Shown: positions 36,201-45,062, counted from the first letter of the stretch. The stretch: 64,000 nt of DNA from Chlorops oryzae (GCA_020466095.1 CM035807.1:115490124-115554123); one strand, 5' to 3'. Numbers and translations are program-made. The notes: generated by a model from the letters alone, not told the origin.

Positions 36201-37417
36201 TCAATTGAAACTGCTGCCGTCTCGGTCTCTTGCCTGTGCGATGTGATGAGGGGGCGGGCGGATGGTATTTTCGGCATTGTCTCCATCAGTCCGTCAGGCA
36301 GAAGACCTAACTAGAAATGACAGTGGGAAAGTTTGCAACAAAAGTGCAAGCGCCGGAAAAACTTTATTTCGCAACTAATTGGCAAACTGAAATACACAGG
36401 CATTAATGAAGGAGCGGTAAAGTGAAGAGCATCACCATCATCATCATCAGCATTTACCCAGCAGGATGGCAGGCAGCGCAACAGGACAGCGGGACGGCAG
36501 GACAACATGTTGAATGACAACGAATGAAGCCGTTGAAAGAAATGAAAGTTTGTCTCCAAAAGAAAGACAAGAATAAAGAAAAAACCCACTCTCTCTCCCT
36601 CAAAAAAAAAAAAAAAAAAATATATGTGAACGAAGGACACTTCCATTTAAATCTTCATTAAAAATTACACGCGAGGCAATTAAAGTGTAGAGTGATAAAA
36701 GAAACGGGAATTGTTTAGGACAAAAAGGAAAGGTTTAACATCATTTGTACCTTTTCCTTTTTGCTCTTTTCTCTTTTGTTTTTTATTCTCATTTTTTTTT
36801 CTGGGAAATTCGAATGCTGTGAAGAGAATTAAGGTCACATTGAAAATCGCTTCTATTGAGCATCACTTTCAGATAAGAATGAACATATTTTCGGGCAAGT
36901 CGCAGTAAGCATCCTTTAAGATTCACAAATACATTTCTCTTTTGCCCTAAAGATAAATTAACATCACCCTTCAGTCATACATATATAGCTGCATACATAC
37001 ATTCATATGTGAATCAGAATATCGCAACTCACCTGGAAACTTGTATAATGGAACTTCGTTGCAATTAATTTCGATCAGTGTTGACGTCTCGTTCGGCAGC
37101 CCTACACACTGGCACATACTATTCAAAGGACATGCATAGAGTGCGTCCTGCTGCTGTGCGCTCAGTAAGGCCGTATAGCTTCCACTGATATTAGGTATCG
37201 CCGGCGGTGGTCCATGATGTGAGTTCATCATGGACGGGGAGGCGTTTCTTCGCAACCGCCCGCCATCGAATGGAGCATTCACGAAAGAACTCGAATGACT
37301 ATTGCCAGTGCCACCTCCTCCGCCACCGCCGTCGAATTTCCAACAATCCGCTGTCGTACGAAGCCAACAAAGTAATGAGATTGCAAGCAATAGCAACTGT
37401 GGACGTTGTGGTTCCAT
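6083..37417 (-). CDS. atk: Artichoke-like secreted leucine-rich-repeat protein, whole gene (5 coding exons)
   Basis: Joining 37417-37033, 19010-18866, 12310-12200, 12086-8783 and 6256-6083 gives 1372 codons plus TGA with no frame break; each intron has GT-AG ends. Seen in the protein: signal peptide (about 1-24), Gly/Ser/Asn-rich stretch, LRRNT cap (Cys 96, 102, 104, 119), long run of 24-residue LRRs (LxxLxLxxNxL) from about 130 to 1275, LRRCT cap (NPLECEC at 1277-1283, later Cys 1322 and 1343), and a hydrophobic tail (1355-1372) reaching the C-terminus, as in GPI-anchor signals. The family is extracellular and adhesive; fly Artichoke is reported in sensory (chordotonal) organs and cilium assembly, which is knowledge of the family, not seen here. 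Chaoptin is the main alternative, but its cap sequences as I know them differ. The name is a recognition call, not a search result. Introns are about 18.0, 6.6, 0.11 and 2.5 kb and full of transposons. Confidence 0.85.
6896..8183 (+). mobile_element. mariner transposon, near-complete, inside atk intron 4
   Basis: 1288 bp with 32-bp terminal inverted repeats (beginning TTAGGTGTAGTAAAAAGAAA) that match perfectly, flanked by TA at 6894-6895 and 8184-8185. It encodes a mariner transposase on the plus strand, opposite to atk. Perfect ends and only one visible inactivating change mean a fairly recent insertion. Sequence such as WVPHELTQKN, YDNVKRKRSW and GIMKLP points to the Hsmar1- and mellifera-like side of mariner rather than the Himar1 side; this is from memory of the families. 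Confidence 0.93.
7081..8106 (+). pseudogene. mariner transposase with one premature stop
   Basis: From ATG 7081 to TAA 8106 there are 341 codons in a single frame, the normal mariner length. The only break is TAA at codon 264 (7870-7872), where related transposases have tryptophan after a Leu-x-x-x-Gly motif. The N-terminal half carries the two helix-turn-helix DNA-binding regions, then the WVPHEL linker. The catalytic triad is complete in sequence: Asp153 (TGDEKW), Asp245 (HQDNARPH) and Asp280 (PSDYH), giving the mariner D,D34D spacing. The stop falls between the second and third catalytic residues, so the element should be inactive. An in-frame extension upstream to 6880 crosses the inverted repeat and is not coding. 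Confidence 0.93.
8783..12086 (-). CDS. atk: atk coding exon 4: bulk of the LRR array and first half of the LRRCT cap
   Basis: A 3304-bp exon (acceptor TATTTTCAG|AAATC, donor GTGCAG|GTAAGT) encoding residues 214-1315. Nearly all of it is LRRs with LxxLxLxxNxL spacing. A low-complexity insertion at about residues 247-295, rich in Gly, His, Thr, Ala and Asn, interrupts the array between two LRRs. The last residues are the LRRCT start: NPLECEC at 1277-1283, then WFGHWL. GC content is visibly higher than in the surrounding introns, as expected for a real exon. The exon ends in phase 0 after KRMVQ. Confidence 0.95.
12087..12199 (-). other. atk intron 3 (short)
   Basis: 113 bp, GTAAGT to TTTTCAG, A/T-rich, no insertion. 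Confidence 0.85.
12200..12310 (-). CDS. atk: atk coding exon 3: one and a half LRRs
   Basis: Acceptor CTTTCAG|CACG, donor CAACG|GTAAGT. The 111 bp continue the frame from exon 2 (two bases carried in, two carried out) and encode SLMTLDISGNEMQHLPLDAI and on to LVAQ, again the LRR spacing. Residues 177-213. It is separated from exon 4 by a 113-bp intron, the only short intron in the gene. Confidence 0.88.
12379..13542. mobile_element. Foldback element with ~450-bp inverted arms, copy 1 (atk intron 2)
   Basis: AAAGGGTCTGGCGGGTT at the left is mirrored at the right. Arms run to about 12828 and from about 13096, leaving a ~270-bp centre. They share GTGGAGACTACTTTTTA, the GAGATAGAGAGACGATC motif and GGCGCAACAGTGTGATATTC. 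One arm has an extra AAGCAAAGGCATGC near the tip. Each arm contains a nested ~58-bp TACACTGA...TCAGTGTA unit (12652-12709 in the left arm). No coding capacity and no clear target duplication. Relatives are at ~34249, 45063 and 48563. Confidence 0.8.
12652..12709. mobile_element. 58-bp TA-flanked mini-inverted repeat nested in the foldback arm
   Basis: TA, then CACTGAGAAAATTTTTTTCA, to TTTTTTTCAGTG, then TA. The same unit sits at the same place in the opposite arm (about 13223-13281) and in the other copies of the foldback family. The ends resemble those of the 49-bp-repeat elements at 4704 and 50499. Confidence 0.55.
13543..15128. other. atk intron 2, single-copy part with CA microsatellite
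   Basis: More mixed base composition than its surroundings, with (CA)n at about 14646-14688 and a CATA tract at 14198-14218. No coding exon seen. The relatively GC-rich 13650-14800 stretch would be a reasonable place for intronic enhancers, but that is only inference. Confidence 0.4.
15129..15262. mobile_element. TTAA-flanked MITE (CCC...GGG ends), copy 1
   Basis: TTAACCCACTAATTCCTGGC at the left and the inverse GGCATTAGAGGGTTAA at the right; 134 bp including both TTAA sites. A second copy at 17325-17489 shares the centre (AAATAAGTCTTATCTGAACT) and has a longer left arm. TTAA duplication with CCC ends is typical of piggyBac-derived MITEs. Confidence 0.75.
15604..16545. repeat. Tandem repeat of about 315-335 bp, three copies (atk intron 2)
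   Basis: GGTATGGGTTAAAGTTTTCA recurs at about 15605, 15939 and 16253, each time followed by the same order of blocks: TCGTTGCGATATCG, GAATATAAACTAAGTGAGAA, an A/T-rich variable piece, GATACTGTCTAGATTTTTCC and GCCCACGATTAACCCAGGAT. Length differences lie mostly in the A/T-rich piece. No coding potential. Confidence 0.85.
17325..17489. mobile_element. TTAA-flanked MITE (CCC...GGG ends), copy 2
   Basis: TTAACCCTATAATTCCTGGC to GGCATTAGAGGGTTAA, 165 bp with TTAA at both ends. Same family as 15129-15262, with about 30 extra bases in the left half. Confidence 0.75.
17490..18865. other. Remainder of atk intron 2
   Basis: AT-rich with a long T-run at about 18429-18453. Short ORFs on both strands are shadows of one another. 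No repeat family recognised. Confidence 0.45.
18866..19010 (-). CDS. atk: atk coding exon 2: first LRRs
   Basis: Acceptor TCTTTTTCAG|AATTC, donor TTCAG|GTAAAA. With the single base carried from exon 1 the frame reads EFIHSSVRYIEMSHTHLQSV and ends in LQDISEQSF plus two bases. The pattern LKTLKLIDNELQDI is a textbook LRR, which supports the exon although it is too short to stand out as an ORF. It is 145 bp long and encodes residues 129-176. Confidence 0.88.
19600..20346. mobile_element. TTAA-flanked element with GGGGGTCTTCTCATTGA ends (atk intron 1)
   Basis: Perfect inverted ends TTAAGGGGGTCTTCTCATTG at 19600 and its inverse at 20346; 747 bp. Inside, ATTCTCGGGTGAACCTC (about 19902) is inverted as GAGGTTCACCCGAGAAT (about 20044). 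No transposase. TTAA duplication suggests the piggyBac group. Confidence 0.8.
20347..21536. other. atk intron 1 stretch without recognised features
   Basis: Low-complexity A/T runs and a GAAAGAAAGAAA tract near 20930. No exon or repeat ends found. Confidence 0.45.
21537..22648 (-). mobile_element. GGGGACCTTCTGGTC element, composite form, truncated copy (atk intron 1)
   Basis: Runs in the opposite orientation to 31942-33092 and matches it block by block, including TCTTCGAACATTCATAC, ATCTCATGTGACATGCCTTG, the junction CAAGCTTAAGGGGACC (21943-21958) and GTAGCTCACCCGATAGCC. The outer end before 21537 is missing and the right end is decayed (CAGAAGGTCCCTTTC). Confidence 0.7.
22650..24290. other. 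atk intron 1, mixed-composition stretch
   Basis: T-runs at 22941 and 24090; 23050-23560 is less AT-rich. Open frames there (for example 23053-23331) have no domain or neighbouring exon and are not called. Confidence 0.4.
24439..24855. mobile_element. hAT-like MITE filled with GTTACT/AGTAAC repeats (atk intron 1)
   Basis: Left end TAGAGCTCTAAAAT, right end the inverse of TAGAGCTGTAAAAATG. Flanking 8-mers are CTCAATAA (24431-24438) and CTCCATAA (24856-24863), seven of eight identical, as expected for a hAT 8-bp duplication with one later change. The inside has many copies of CGTTACT on the left half and AGTAACG on the right half, forming a loose foldback. No ORF. Confidence 0.75.
25031..25443. 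mobile_element. hAT-like MITE with CTACCACTTTTT repeats (atk intron 1)
   Basis: Ends CAGTGCTCGAACTT and the inverse of CAGTGCTCGGACTT. The 8-bp duplication ATTATAAC is exact on both sides (25023-25030 and 25444-25451). 413 bp. Words of the form TCTACCACTTTTT recur near both ends in the same orientation. No coding part. Confidence 0.85.
25830..27598. other. atk intron 1 stretch
   Basis: No repeat ends found. 26280-26600 is less AT-rich and might be regulatory, which is inference. The region just left (24293-25825) begins CACAGAAAGA and ends with the inverse of CACAGAAAAAG, so the two hAT MITEs may sit inside an older CACAGA-ended element. Confidence 0.35.
27599..27880. repeat. ATTATCGATAAATAAA repeat cluster with seven TATCGATA palindromes
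   Basis: A degenerate 16-bp tandem repeat. TATCGATA occurs exactly seven times, plus many CGATA half-sites. In flies TATCGATA is the DRE core motif and CGATA words are bound by the BEAF-32 insulator protein. The cluster lies in the large intron 1 of atk. It may equally be plain simple-sequence expansion. Confidence 0.6.
27881..30265. other. atk intron 1 stretch without recognised features
   Basis: AT-rich. Several 60-115-residue open frames exist on both strands between 28499 and 30123, but they are lysine/phenylalanine-rich composition artefacts without domains. Confidence 0.45.
30266..30410. repeat. 145-bp near-perfect hairpin
   Basis: TATTATGATTGTCGACTACT at 30266 and its inverse ending at 30410, with arms of about 60 bp that continue through GAATCGAAAAAGTTCTATC. 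A few mismatches and a short A/T loop. It may be a tiny MITE or, if transcribed, a small-RNA precursor; no target duplication was obvious. Confidence 0.75.
30588..31262 (+). pseudogene. Internally deleted hAT-family transposase remnant
   Basis: From ATG 30588 the frame reads MP, stop (TAA 30594), then continues open to 31262. Near the start is CVLC followed by HLSNVKH, a C2H2/BED-like zinc finger preceded by NPNVFRTDGSVLF, a layout shared with CGG-binding-protein-like hAT proteins. The C-terminal part has ELAAYKFAPVTSCDVERSFS, the hAT dimerisation motif. Only about 225 codons are present against 500 or more in a full hAT transposase, so the RNase-H-like catalytic middle is missing. With the stop at codon 3 it cannot be an intact transposase. 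Domestication is possible but not supported here. Confidence 0.8.
31263..31941. other. atk intron 1, 3' flank of the hAT remnant
   Basis: May include the distal part of the hAT element, but no matching inverted end was found. AAATATTTC-rich repeats at 31740-31855. Confidence 0.4.
31942..33092 (+). mobile_element. GGGGACCTTCTGGTC element, composite 1.15-kb form (atk intron 1)
   Basis: Starts TTAAAGGGACCTTCTGGTC. An internal inverse end (GACCAGAAGGTCCGCTTAA) is at 32642-32660 and an outer inverse end (GACCAGAAGGTCCCCTTA) finishes at about 33091. So a 719-bp TTAA-flanked unit, equivalent to 53860-54587, is joined to an extra ~430-bp arm. The same junction occurs in the copy at 21537-22648, so the composite is itself a transposing form. 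No transposase. Confidence 0.75.
33093..34248. other. atk intron 1 stretch
   Basis: (CAA)n-type tracts at 33385-33410 and 33553-33575 and a G9 run at 34043. No exon found. Confidence 0.4.
34249..35158. mobile_element. Foldback element copy 2, both tips missing (atk intron 1)
   Basis: Matches 12500-13420 closely (CGGCATGTAGGAC, GGCGCAACAGTGTGATATTC and its inverse, the TACACTGA/TCAGTGTA nested units) but starts at ATCCTTGAAAATCC and ends near ATTTTGAAAAAATCC. The outer ~120 bp with TCTGGCGGGTT is absent on both sides at nearly the same point. Confidence 0.7.
35159..37030. other. Last part of atk intron 1 before exon 1
   Basis: No repeat family recognised. 36200-36500 is less AT-rich (CATCATCATCATCAGCATT tract near 36430). 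Apparent ORFs overlap on both strands and lack domains. Confidence 0.4.
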
Positions 37418-37418
37418 T
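37033..37418 (-). CDS. atk: atk coding exon 1: signal peptide and LRRNT cap
   Basis: The ATG is at 37417-37415. A pyrimidine tract ending in AG (37420-37419) lies one base before it, so this exon starts by splicing at 37418 and the first 5' UTR exon is upstream. It encodes residues 1-128 plus one base. A leucine-rich core (LLLLAISLLCWL, 8-19) is the signal peptide. A run of glycines near residue 30, a Ser/Asn-rich linker and the LRRNT cysteines (96, 102, 104, 119) follow. NET at 109-111 is an N-glycosylation sequon. The upstream methionine in the same open frame lies in the intron and is not used. The donor is CCAG|GTGAGT. Confidence 0.85.
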
Positions 37419-37436
37419 CTAAAAGAAAAAAGAAAA
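37419..37436 (-). promoter_or_regulatory. Splice acceptor before the atk start codon
   Basis: On the minus strand a tract of T and C ends in AG at 37420-37419, one base before the ATG. The gene therefore has an untranslated first exon upstream. One weak candidate donor is AAG|GTGAGC at about 42905-42900 (minus), in a region of more mixed base composition, but nothing in the sequence proves that link. Confidence 0.6.
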
Positions 37437-39842
37437 AGCAAAAACAATAATTTTTTAGTACAAAAACAAGATGAAACTCGAAAAGGCAGCAATCAAAATT
37501 ATTCAAATATGGGGAGAATTCATTGTCGAACGGTTAAATTTTAAATTATGCAATGTGAAATTCGCAATTTTATTTGAGCATCAAGTGAGCGCAAATTCGT
37601 TGTGCAAATGTGTTTACAATGAATAAACGCCTACAAGCATGCAGCAATTTATGCAAATAACACTTTCCTCACTATTTGTGCGTGTGTGTGTGCTTCTCTC
37701 GCTGACGAAGGTAATAATGTGCACATTCATAAGAGCAAAAGCTCGTTTGCCACGCAACACCTGAACAGTTTTCCATGAAAAGCCTGCGAATATATGTATT
37801 TTCCGGCTTTTCATTTTTGTAAAAAAAAAAAAAAAAAAATTCTTTTTTCTCTCAAGGCCCGACTGCCGATTCGTAGTTCTTCCAAAAAACGGCATGAGTG
37901 GTTTTAAGCCGACTGCGTTCAAAGCAAATAAGGGAAAGTGATACCGACTGTGGTTTCTACGCCAAAAATTCAAGGCAACGCACAATGTTCTCCATTTTCC
38001 TTCTTCCACAACATCGCAGAACACAAACACAAACATTCAGGCACAAACACAGTCACACAAAGCTGATATTCATAAATTATTTACGCATATTTTGCGAATA
38101 ATTCTTTTCTTCCTTCTCACTTCTCCTTGTTTTTCATATTTTTTCCATTATTCCCTTTTTATTTTTATTCCATTTCGTCATTTTCACTTTTTCTTCCGCT
38201 TTAATTTTCATTGCCGAAAAGCAGCGCTGCTGTTTGGCTCAACGCACGGCTGCATGACTTAATTGTGTCAATGCATTGGAATTCCTAATTTTTTATGTTT
38301 TTTTATATATATATATGTGTGAGTGTGGGTGTGTGCGTGCGTGAATATGCGTGTGTGTGCTCGTTAAGGACATGTACTTTTTTATAGTGTTTTTTACGAT
38401 TATTTTTATGATTACCTTGGCTTTCAATTGTGTGACTCTTTAAAGTTCATTTTTCTTCTTTTTGGTGTGTGTGTGCTTTATTTTATCCTCGCACGGAATT
38501 AGTCCTGTGAGGCTCGCAAAAATTTTTTCTAATGACATTGAAGCACGCAGTTTTATGTTTCGTTTCGTTTGCAACCCCCTCGAAGATTTGTTTTCTTTTC
38601 TTCCCTGCTCTACGAGTATTAACCGGCTAACGGAGAGGGAAAATGAAATCATTATTTGAGATTAAAGAGAGAAAAAAACAAAAAAAAAACAAATTAAAAG
38701 CCTTTCAACTGAGACTTTAATGCTTGCTCCTATAAACTATCCTTGTCGAGGGTAATGGAATGGCTTAATCTTGTTGATGTGCTTTCATCAGTTGGCTTGA
38801 GAAAGATATTTAAAAAGGTTTAAGGTCTTGTTTAATGCCATTGAAACTAAAAGTTTAGAAAGTTACGCTTTATTTACTCCTTTCAAATTGCTCGAGAAGC
38901 AAAAAGATTTATGTCTGTCTATTTTGTTTAATTGTTGGGGGGGATTCTTAGATATTTTTAAGAGACTTTTAGCATTGAAGCTTTTGAAGAAGAGGAAGAA
39001 GAAGGTGGTGAGCATTTGAAAATATGAAACGTGAGTAGCTATAAAATGAGCGGCTTCAAAAGCAGCTGAAATTCTGATATACGAAGTCTCAGAACATTCA
39101 ATTCGAATGATGGGAAACCATAAAAGGGACCGATCAAGTCCCTTCTGGCACTTCATCTTCCTCATTTTTAATGTTGAATTGCTAGAAAGATCAATTGCTG
39201 AGATGGAATCCTGGCATCGCCAGGCCATGTTTAAAGTGTTCCAAATTTATCTTCAATATGTGGGTATTGACATTTATCAAAATCCTTGAGCCATCCTCAT
39301 CTCATGATTACCCACAACCCCAACGCGAGGCTCACAAAAGGCCTCCAAAAAAACAACATTTTTTTTTTTGATTTTTTGATTATAGGCAGAGGTGACCACC
39401 ACTACAAGGCTGTTTTCATTATGCGCATTAGTAGTGGTACAACAAAGCCATAAAATTAGAAAATCGAGAGAATAACAAAGCGACAAGCGTCATAGATCCC
39501 ACCTCGACAATAGTCTGTAGCATACCGAGCTCTCAACACACTCTACTGAGGCAAAACTATAAATTATACGAAAAAAATTTTTTTAAATTAAAACAGAGCG
39601 ACACATGTCTTGCCTCTGCAAAGTTTGTCATAGCACTGATTTGAAAAATTGACGTGACTTCGTTTTTTTGCTCGCTTCGGTTGTTCCCTTCGCTTCTCGA
39701 TAACAAGTGGCATTTGCTTTAATTGCGACCTCGTTTTATACTTTTTCATCTCTCGCTCACAGTTTCTATACATAAATGTAAAATGTTCTCTTTTACGCTC
39801 TTTTACCCCTGGAGCTTACCCTTTGTGCACCTCTGATTATAG
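37437..39842. other. Upstream of atk coding start; 5' UTR intron or flank
   Basis: Must include intron upstream of coding exon 1. GT/TG microsatellites at 38318-38358 and 38464-38475. No first exon could be fixed. Confidence 0.4.
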
Positions 39843-39850
39843 GTAATCAG

Positions 39851-40504
39851 TAGAGCTCTGATTTTGAATATTTTGAATTTTTTTGAATTTAACTGTGCTT
39901 TTTGAATATTTTATTCACTGAAGTAGACTTTTTTTGTTAATTTGACAATTCAACATTTTAATAGGCATACTAAATCGAACTAATTTGGAATTTTTGACTG
40001 TGAATTTTTTGAATTGTTTGCATTTTTTCTTTTGATTTTTTTTCAATATTTTTTGAATATTTTTTTGAATATTTTTTGAATATTTTTTGAAAATGTTTTT
40101 GAATATTTTTTGAATATTTTTTTGAATATTTTTTGAATATTTTTTGAAAATGTTTTTGAATATTTTTTAAATATTTTTTGAATATGTCTTGAGTATTTTT
40201 TGAATATTTTTTGAATATTTTTGGAATACTTTTTGAATATTTTTTTGAATATTTTTTGATATTGAATATTTTTTGAATTTTTTTTGACTACTTTTTGAGT
40301 ATTTTTTGATATTTTTTGAATATTTTTTGAATATTTTTTTGAATATTTTTTGAATATTTTTTGAATATTTTTTGAATACTTTTTGAATATTTTTTGAATA
40401 TTTATTGAATACTTTTGAAATATTATTTGAATTTTTTTTAATATTTTTGAATTTTTTTTTGAATTTTTTTTTCATTTTTTTACATATTCAAATTCCGAGG
40501 CATA
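39851..40504. mobile_element. hAT-like MITE expanded with GAATATTTTTT repeats, long copy
   Basis: Begins TAGAGCTCTGATTTTGAATA and ends with the inverse of TATGCCTCGGAATTTGAATA. The 8-bp duplication GTAATCAG is exact (39843-39850, 40505-40512). About 450 bp inside is a degenerate TTTTTTGAATA array. A 246-bp relative is at 54779-55024, so the array has grown or shrunk between copies. The lysine/asparagine-rich ORF on its minus strand is only the translated array. Confidence 0.85.
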
Positions 40505-40512
40505 GTAATCAG

Positions 40513-43500
40513 ACATGAAATAACTAGCATTTGGGACTCCTGACTCCCTACTTCACCAAGTTTAAGTGTACATTTGGACCATATATTGAAGCCATAGAGT
40601 TTCAATTCAGGTTTAGGGGTTAGAAAGCCCAGAAATGCCCTGTGAGAAAGGGGAATTTAACTTATTGATATGCCCCTTTGATGTGATCATAGGACTGGCG
40701 ACAAAAAAGCAGAATCGCACAATGAATACCTCATAAACCTACTGGTGAAGGTTTGGCTAGGGTCCAGGGGTGCACCATGACCGTAACCGCCATCACACGG
40801 TTTTCTTGTGGGTCGCAGAAATAGACAAAGAAGGGGAAAAGACAAACAGAGACACAGAGAGAAGGCAAACACTGCTGGACATGGTGAAACGTGATTTACA
40901 GGTTACGGCGGTCATAACTTATAAATACCTACATTTTTTTGGATTTATTTCGAATAGTTCTCAACCCTGCACTCGAAGGCAAAAACTTAAAAAATTTCAT
41001 CAGCACATCAAATATCGGATTTAAAGAGTAAATCCTGAACAAAAGTCGATTGCAGGGACCGCCAAAGCACCAATAGTTATGCTTTTAAAAAAGTCCCCGC
41101 AAAAATACCTCTCAATGAATACGATGAAAGTATGTTTCCCCTTCTGCTCTCCCACCTTCTTTGAGCATTTACAAAACAATTTGAAGTGATCGTTCCTGCC
41201 TGAAATGAGCCAGAAAACTATTCCAATATTCCTCGTTTGAACTATATCAAAACATCGGAACACAATATCCTTTGCGAGCGCTTCATCAAGCGTTTATATT
41301 GTTCAAAATTAGAATAATAAAATCGCCAAGTTTCGCTCACTTTCGAGAAACTTTCGAGAGCGGAAATCAGATGAGATATATCTGCGGATAATGTTTCTCA
41401 CAGTTCATAAACTTTTTTCGAAAGCAGCAAAAAGAAAAACGAAGGAAAATGGAAAAATAAAAAAACTCCGTCGATGCTTGAAAGTTGTTTGCCAGTGCTT
41501 TTCAAAGTTTTCAAAACTTATTGCCATTAAAAAATTATTTGGTTTTCAAAAGCTAATGCTGAGGAATTTTGCAAGCTTAAGTGTTTTCTTTTTTTGAAAA
41601 GGTTACCGATTTAGCAATAACTATAACTCGAATGGGAAAAACGCTCGACAACGAGTCACAATGATGTTAAGAATCAAAGCTGGGACATTAGAAAATCCTC
41701 TCTATCTATAATAGTCGAGCCTTTTCTAAAGGCTTTAATAAATTAAATCAATGGGGCATGTGAAAAATATTGATGATGTTCTGTAGCTGCTTAACCTTTT
41801 CCTTTGGATTTTCTCTTCACTTCAAGTGGAAATGGATCTTATAGCTTCTTCTTTTAGTGCTTTTATGACCACCTCCTTCAGACAGTCTCCAATTTGTAAG
41901 CAAAAAAAAAAAAAAATTAAATAAAATAAAAGAAAAATCCTGGATGAGTTGCGCGTGCAACTACCTGTGAACCTTCTGTGAAGGCTGTTTAATATTGATG
42001 AATTTTACTCAATCGGATATCGATAAGAAGTTATTTTATTTCCTATAGATTTTGCTAGTCCTTACGTCCATGTAATTGAATAAATTTGCAACCCGACTAC
42101 TACAAAAGAAAGTCGGAGAGTATATATGAATGGCAAAAAAAAAAGGGCAAACAAATCCGATAGCCATAGAAATTATTGAAAAGGAAATTGGGTAAAAGGC
42201 TATCCAGCCATCAAGAGCGATAAAAAGAGGAAATTTGTTAATTGAAAATATTCTCACCGAATTTCCGGCCTTCAGAATGGCAAGAGGAAAAAGAAGAGCA
42301 AAAAAAAATGAAGAATTTAAATTTAAAGAAAAAGACAAACAAAAAAATTCCATTTCAATTTTGCGTTCAAGAAAATCCGAAATTATTTCATGCCCGCTTT
42401 ATTGGGCATGTTTTTGCGATTTCCTTTTTTTCGCTCTTTTTTGGGTTTTTTCTTTCTATTTTTTTTTAGGTGTTTTTATCACGGTATCCCCATGGGTGGC
42501 ATTAACCTCAATGCTTGTGTTCGAATTCGTTTTTTCGCGTCTATTGCTGCCTATATTTTGACAGCTGTCGAAAACATCAACCACTCAAAACGAACAAAAA
42601 AAAAAAAAAACACAATAATAAATAAAAAGAAGGAAAAACGAGGAGGATGTAGTAGCCTAGCCCCCCTCATGCCCGATGAAATGGTTAAATTACGAGAGTG
42701 TAATGTAAGCCACAAAAACCGTAACGATATTTCGTAGAAAAAAGCAAATCGCAGTAATTAAAACAAACAAGAAAGAAAAAGCGAAAGACAGAAGAAACAA
42801 AGACAAACGGAAACAAAAGGACACAAGAATCGTCCTGGCAAATGTATTTACGGAGCACTGTAGACAGACAAGCTACCGAAAGACAGCTTAATAAAATTGT
42901 GCTCACCTTAGGTTGCAATGATGTGCGTTTCTGCGAATTTTTTTGTATTCCTTTCTCAATGGTCTCCATGGCTGTCTGTGTGTCTGCGTGTCTGTCGTAA
43001 ATAAATAGATGACATTTCCTCTGGAGACAGACAGACAAACTGTCGCAACGTTTGCTAACAACAATTAAATTAAACAAAACACACCTCGGGTACTGTGTGC
43101 TCGCTCCTCCTCTAATAATAATATCCCACATCGAGTGGAGCCAACTTCATTCACCCACAGAGGGTCCGGCTCGGACACGACTTGCTACGACTAGCAGTAG
43201 GTATGCTGTGCCAAATTCCACGGACCACAAAAATCGTCCAGCGACAATCGCAGCGGCGCCAAACAGCATGTTGAATCCTGACAACGTGACGCCACAGCGT
43301 ATGCTACTATTTTTTTTTCTTTCCTAATTTTTTTTTTCTATTCCTTTTTTGCTTTTTGCAATGTAAGTGAAATGTCGATTTTCTGCAGCATCACCATCAA
43401 GTGAAATAAAGAGCATAGAATGAACGGAAGGAAAAAGCAAAAGCATGCATGGATATACAAAAAGCACTCAATGGACGCTTATTGAAGAAAGGTGTGTGCT

Positions 43501-45062
43501 AATGGCAATTGTTTCTTTTGTTGTGGTGGTGCAATTTTCATAATATGCTGCTGAAATCTTGAATTCCATTCGTGCTGCTGAGCATAATGACTTGTTGTTT
43601 CGTCCAGGATAACCTTTAACGAAAAAGCCGACACGTCTCGATTCGTCTCGAAGAAGGCCAACAATCGTAATGAGGACATTCACTTAAGAGTGGGACAAAC
43701 TAATTAATGCAATTAATGTCACTAATTCAACGAACGAATTGCTATGCTATGCATCCATATTATATATATATATATATTATAAATAATATTCCCTAACTGG
43801 ATTTTCAAAATCACTCTGGCTCTTCTTCTGTTACGATTTCATTTCGATCATTTTCAATATGTTTGCGAACTTTTTTTCTGCTCGAAAAATTCTTCTCGAC
43901 CTTTTAAAGGACTTTGTGACACCGTTTGAGTTTTCATATTCGAAGCATTTTTTGGTTTTCTTTTGAGGTACAGTTTGTGGCTTGAATCGGGACACAGCTT
44001 CCAAAGATTCTGATGTGCTATGAATTTTTTTTTTATTTTATTTCGCTTTCGGAAAAGTTTCGAGTTGACAATCTAAATTCCTATGAATCAGAATGCCCGA
44101 TGGAAAGGGACTTTTGACCATCGATAGAGTTTCTTTCTTTACTTGAAATATCTATCGAAGGAAAATGTTAAAGGGAAAATTAAGACAAGAAACGGCCCTA
44201 CCGATCCACGCTTGACATAATGACACAAAATGTCAGTAGCCGAAGGGTATAAAAACAAGCAGAAACAATGAAAGCGAACTAAAGGAAAACTTGTGACCAT
44301 GAAATCGTAGACATTTGAAAAGAGCTCTTTGGAAAGTTTGTTTGTATTTTATAAAATTGTAGTTCGAATCGCTAAAGATTGTGGTCTCAAGACTCAAAAT
44401 TACTCCTTGAAATCGAAAAGTTTTTAATATCTTCTCGAATCCTTCGAATTCCAAATGAATCCTTTTAATGAATCTTGCTTTGATTTATTTTCAGCCAAAG
44501 TCACCGAGAATATTTAGATTCAGTACCAAAATGTGTACACAATTCACATAGAAATAGTAAGAAGAAAAAAAGGTATTGAGAAATCTGTTCATTCTCATAT
44601 ATATTTACATATATGTATATTTCCAATTTTAAAAAAACGTGATGATCTAGGCTTTCAGTGTTTCATAGGCCTAAGCGCAATTATCGTTTGATCTTGTTTT
44701 TAGATGTTCTAACACAACCACCTTCATTTTATTTCTTTCTAATTTTTAACATGTTCACACCGACATGTTGAGCGAGTCATAGGAGTCATTGCCTTTCCAG
44801 GATTTTTTCCCCTTTTTTATTTCGTGGCATACCAACCATGGATTTTGTCAAAATATTTCTTGGAAAAATGAAACTCAGAAACAATTTTTGTTATTTTTAG
44901 AGGAAAGTAAAAATCAGAGAATAATCATTGTATTTTGAATTTTTTCCATGTTGCTCATAAATATTGCAGTCAATGATATTTTCGGGGAAAAAATTTTTTT
45001 TTAACGTGTATGCAAAAACAAAGCGAGAGCTGTCGCTCCTTCGTTGCCATTGCAGTTCGAGT
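40513..45062. other. Upstream flank with no gene confirmed
   Basis: Possible location of atk 5' UTR exon(s). 42900-43320 has mixed composition and a minus-strand AAG|GTGAGC donor at about 42905-42900. An (AT)n run is at 43761-43782. Many short ORFs, none with a domain or a coherent exon series. Confidence 0.35.

Noticed and set aside
8783..37417. Assignment of the LRR gene to Chaoptin
   Set aside because: Length and GPI-type tail are similar, but the LRRNT and LRRCT cap sequences do not resemble Chaoptin as I know it. Not excluded formally without a search.
40167..40475. 102-residue Lys/Asn-rich open frame on the minus strand
   Set aside because: It is only the translation of the GAATATTTTTT array inside a hAT-like MITE.
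42685..43131. 148-codon minus-strand open frame
   Set aside because: Cys/Phe/Leu-rich without a domain; the region may be 5' UTR of atk, but coding is not supported.
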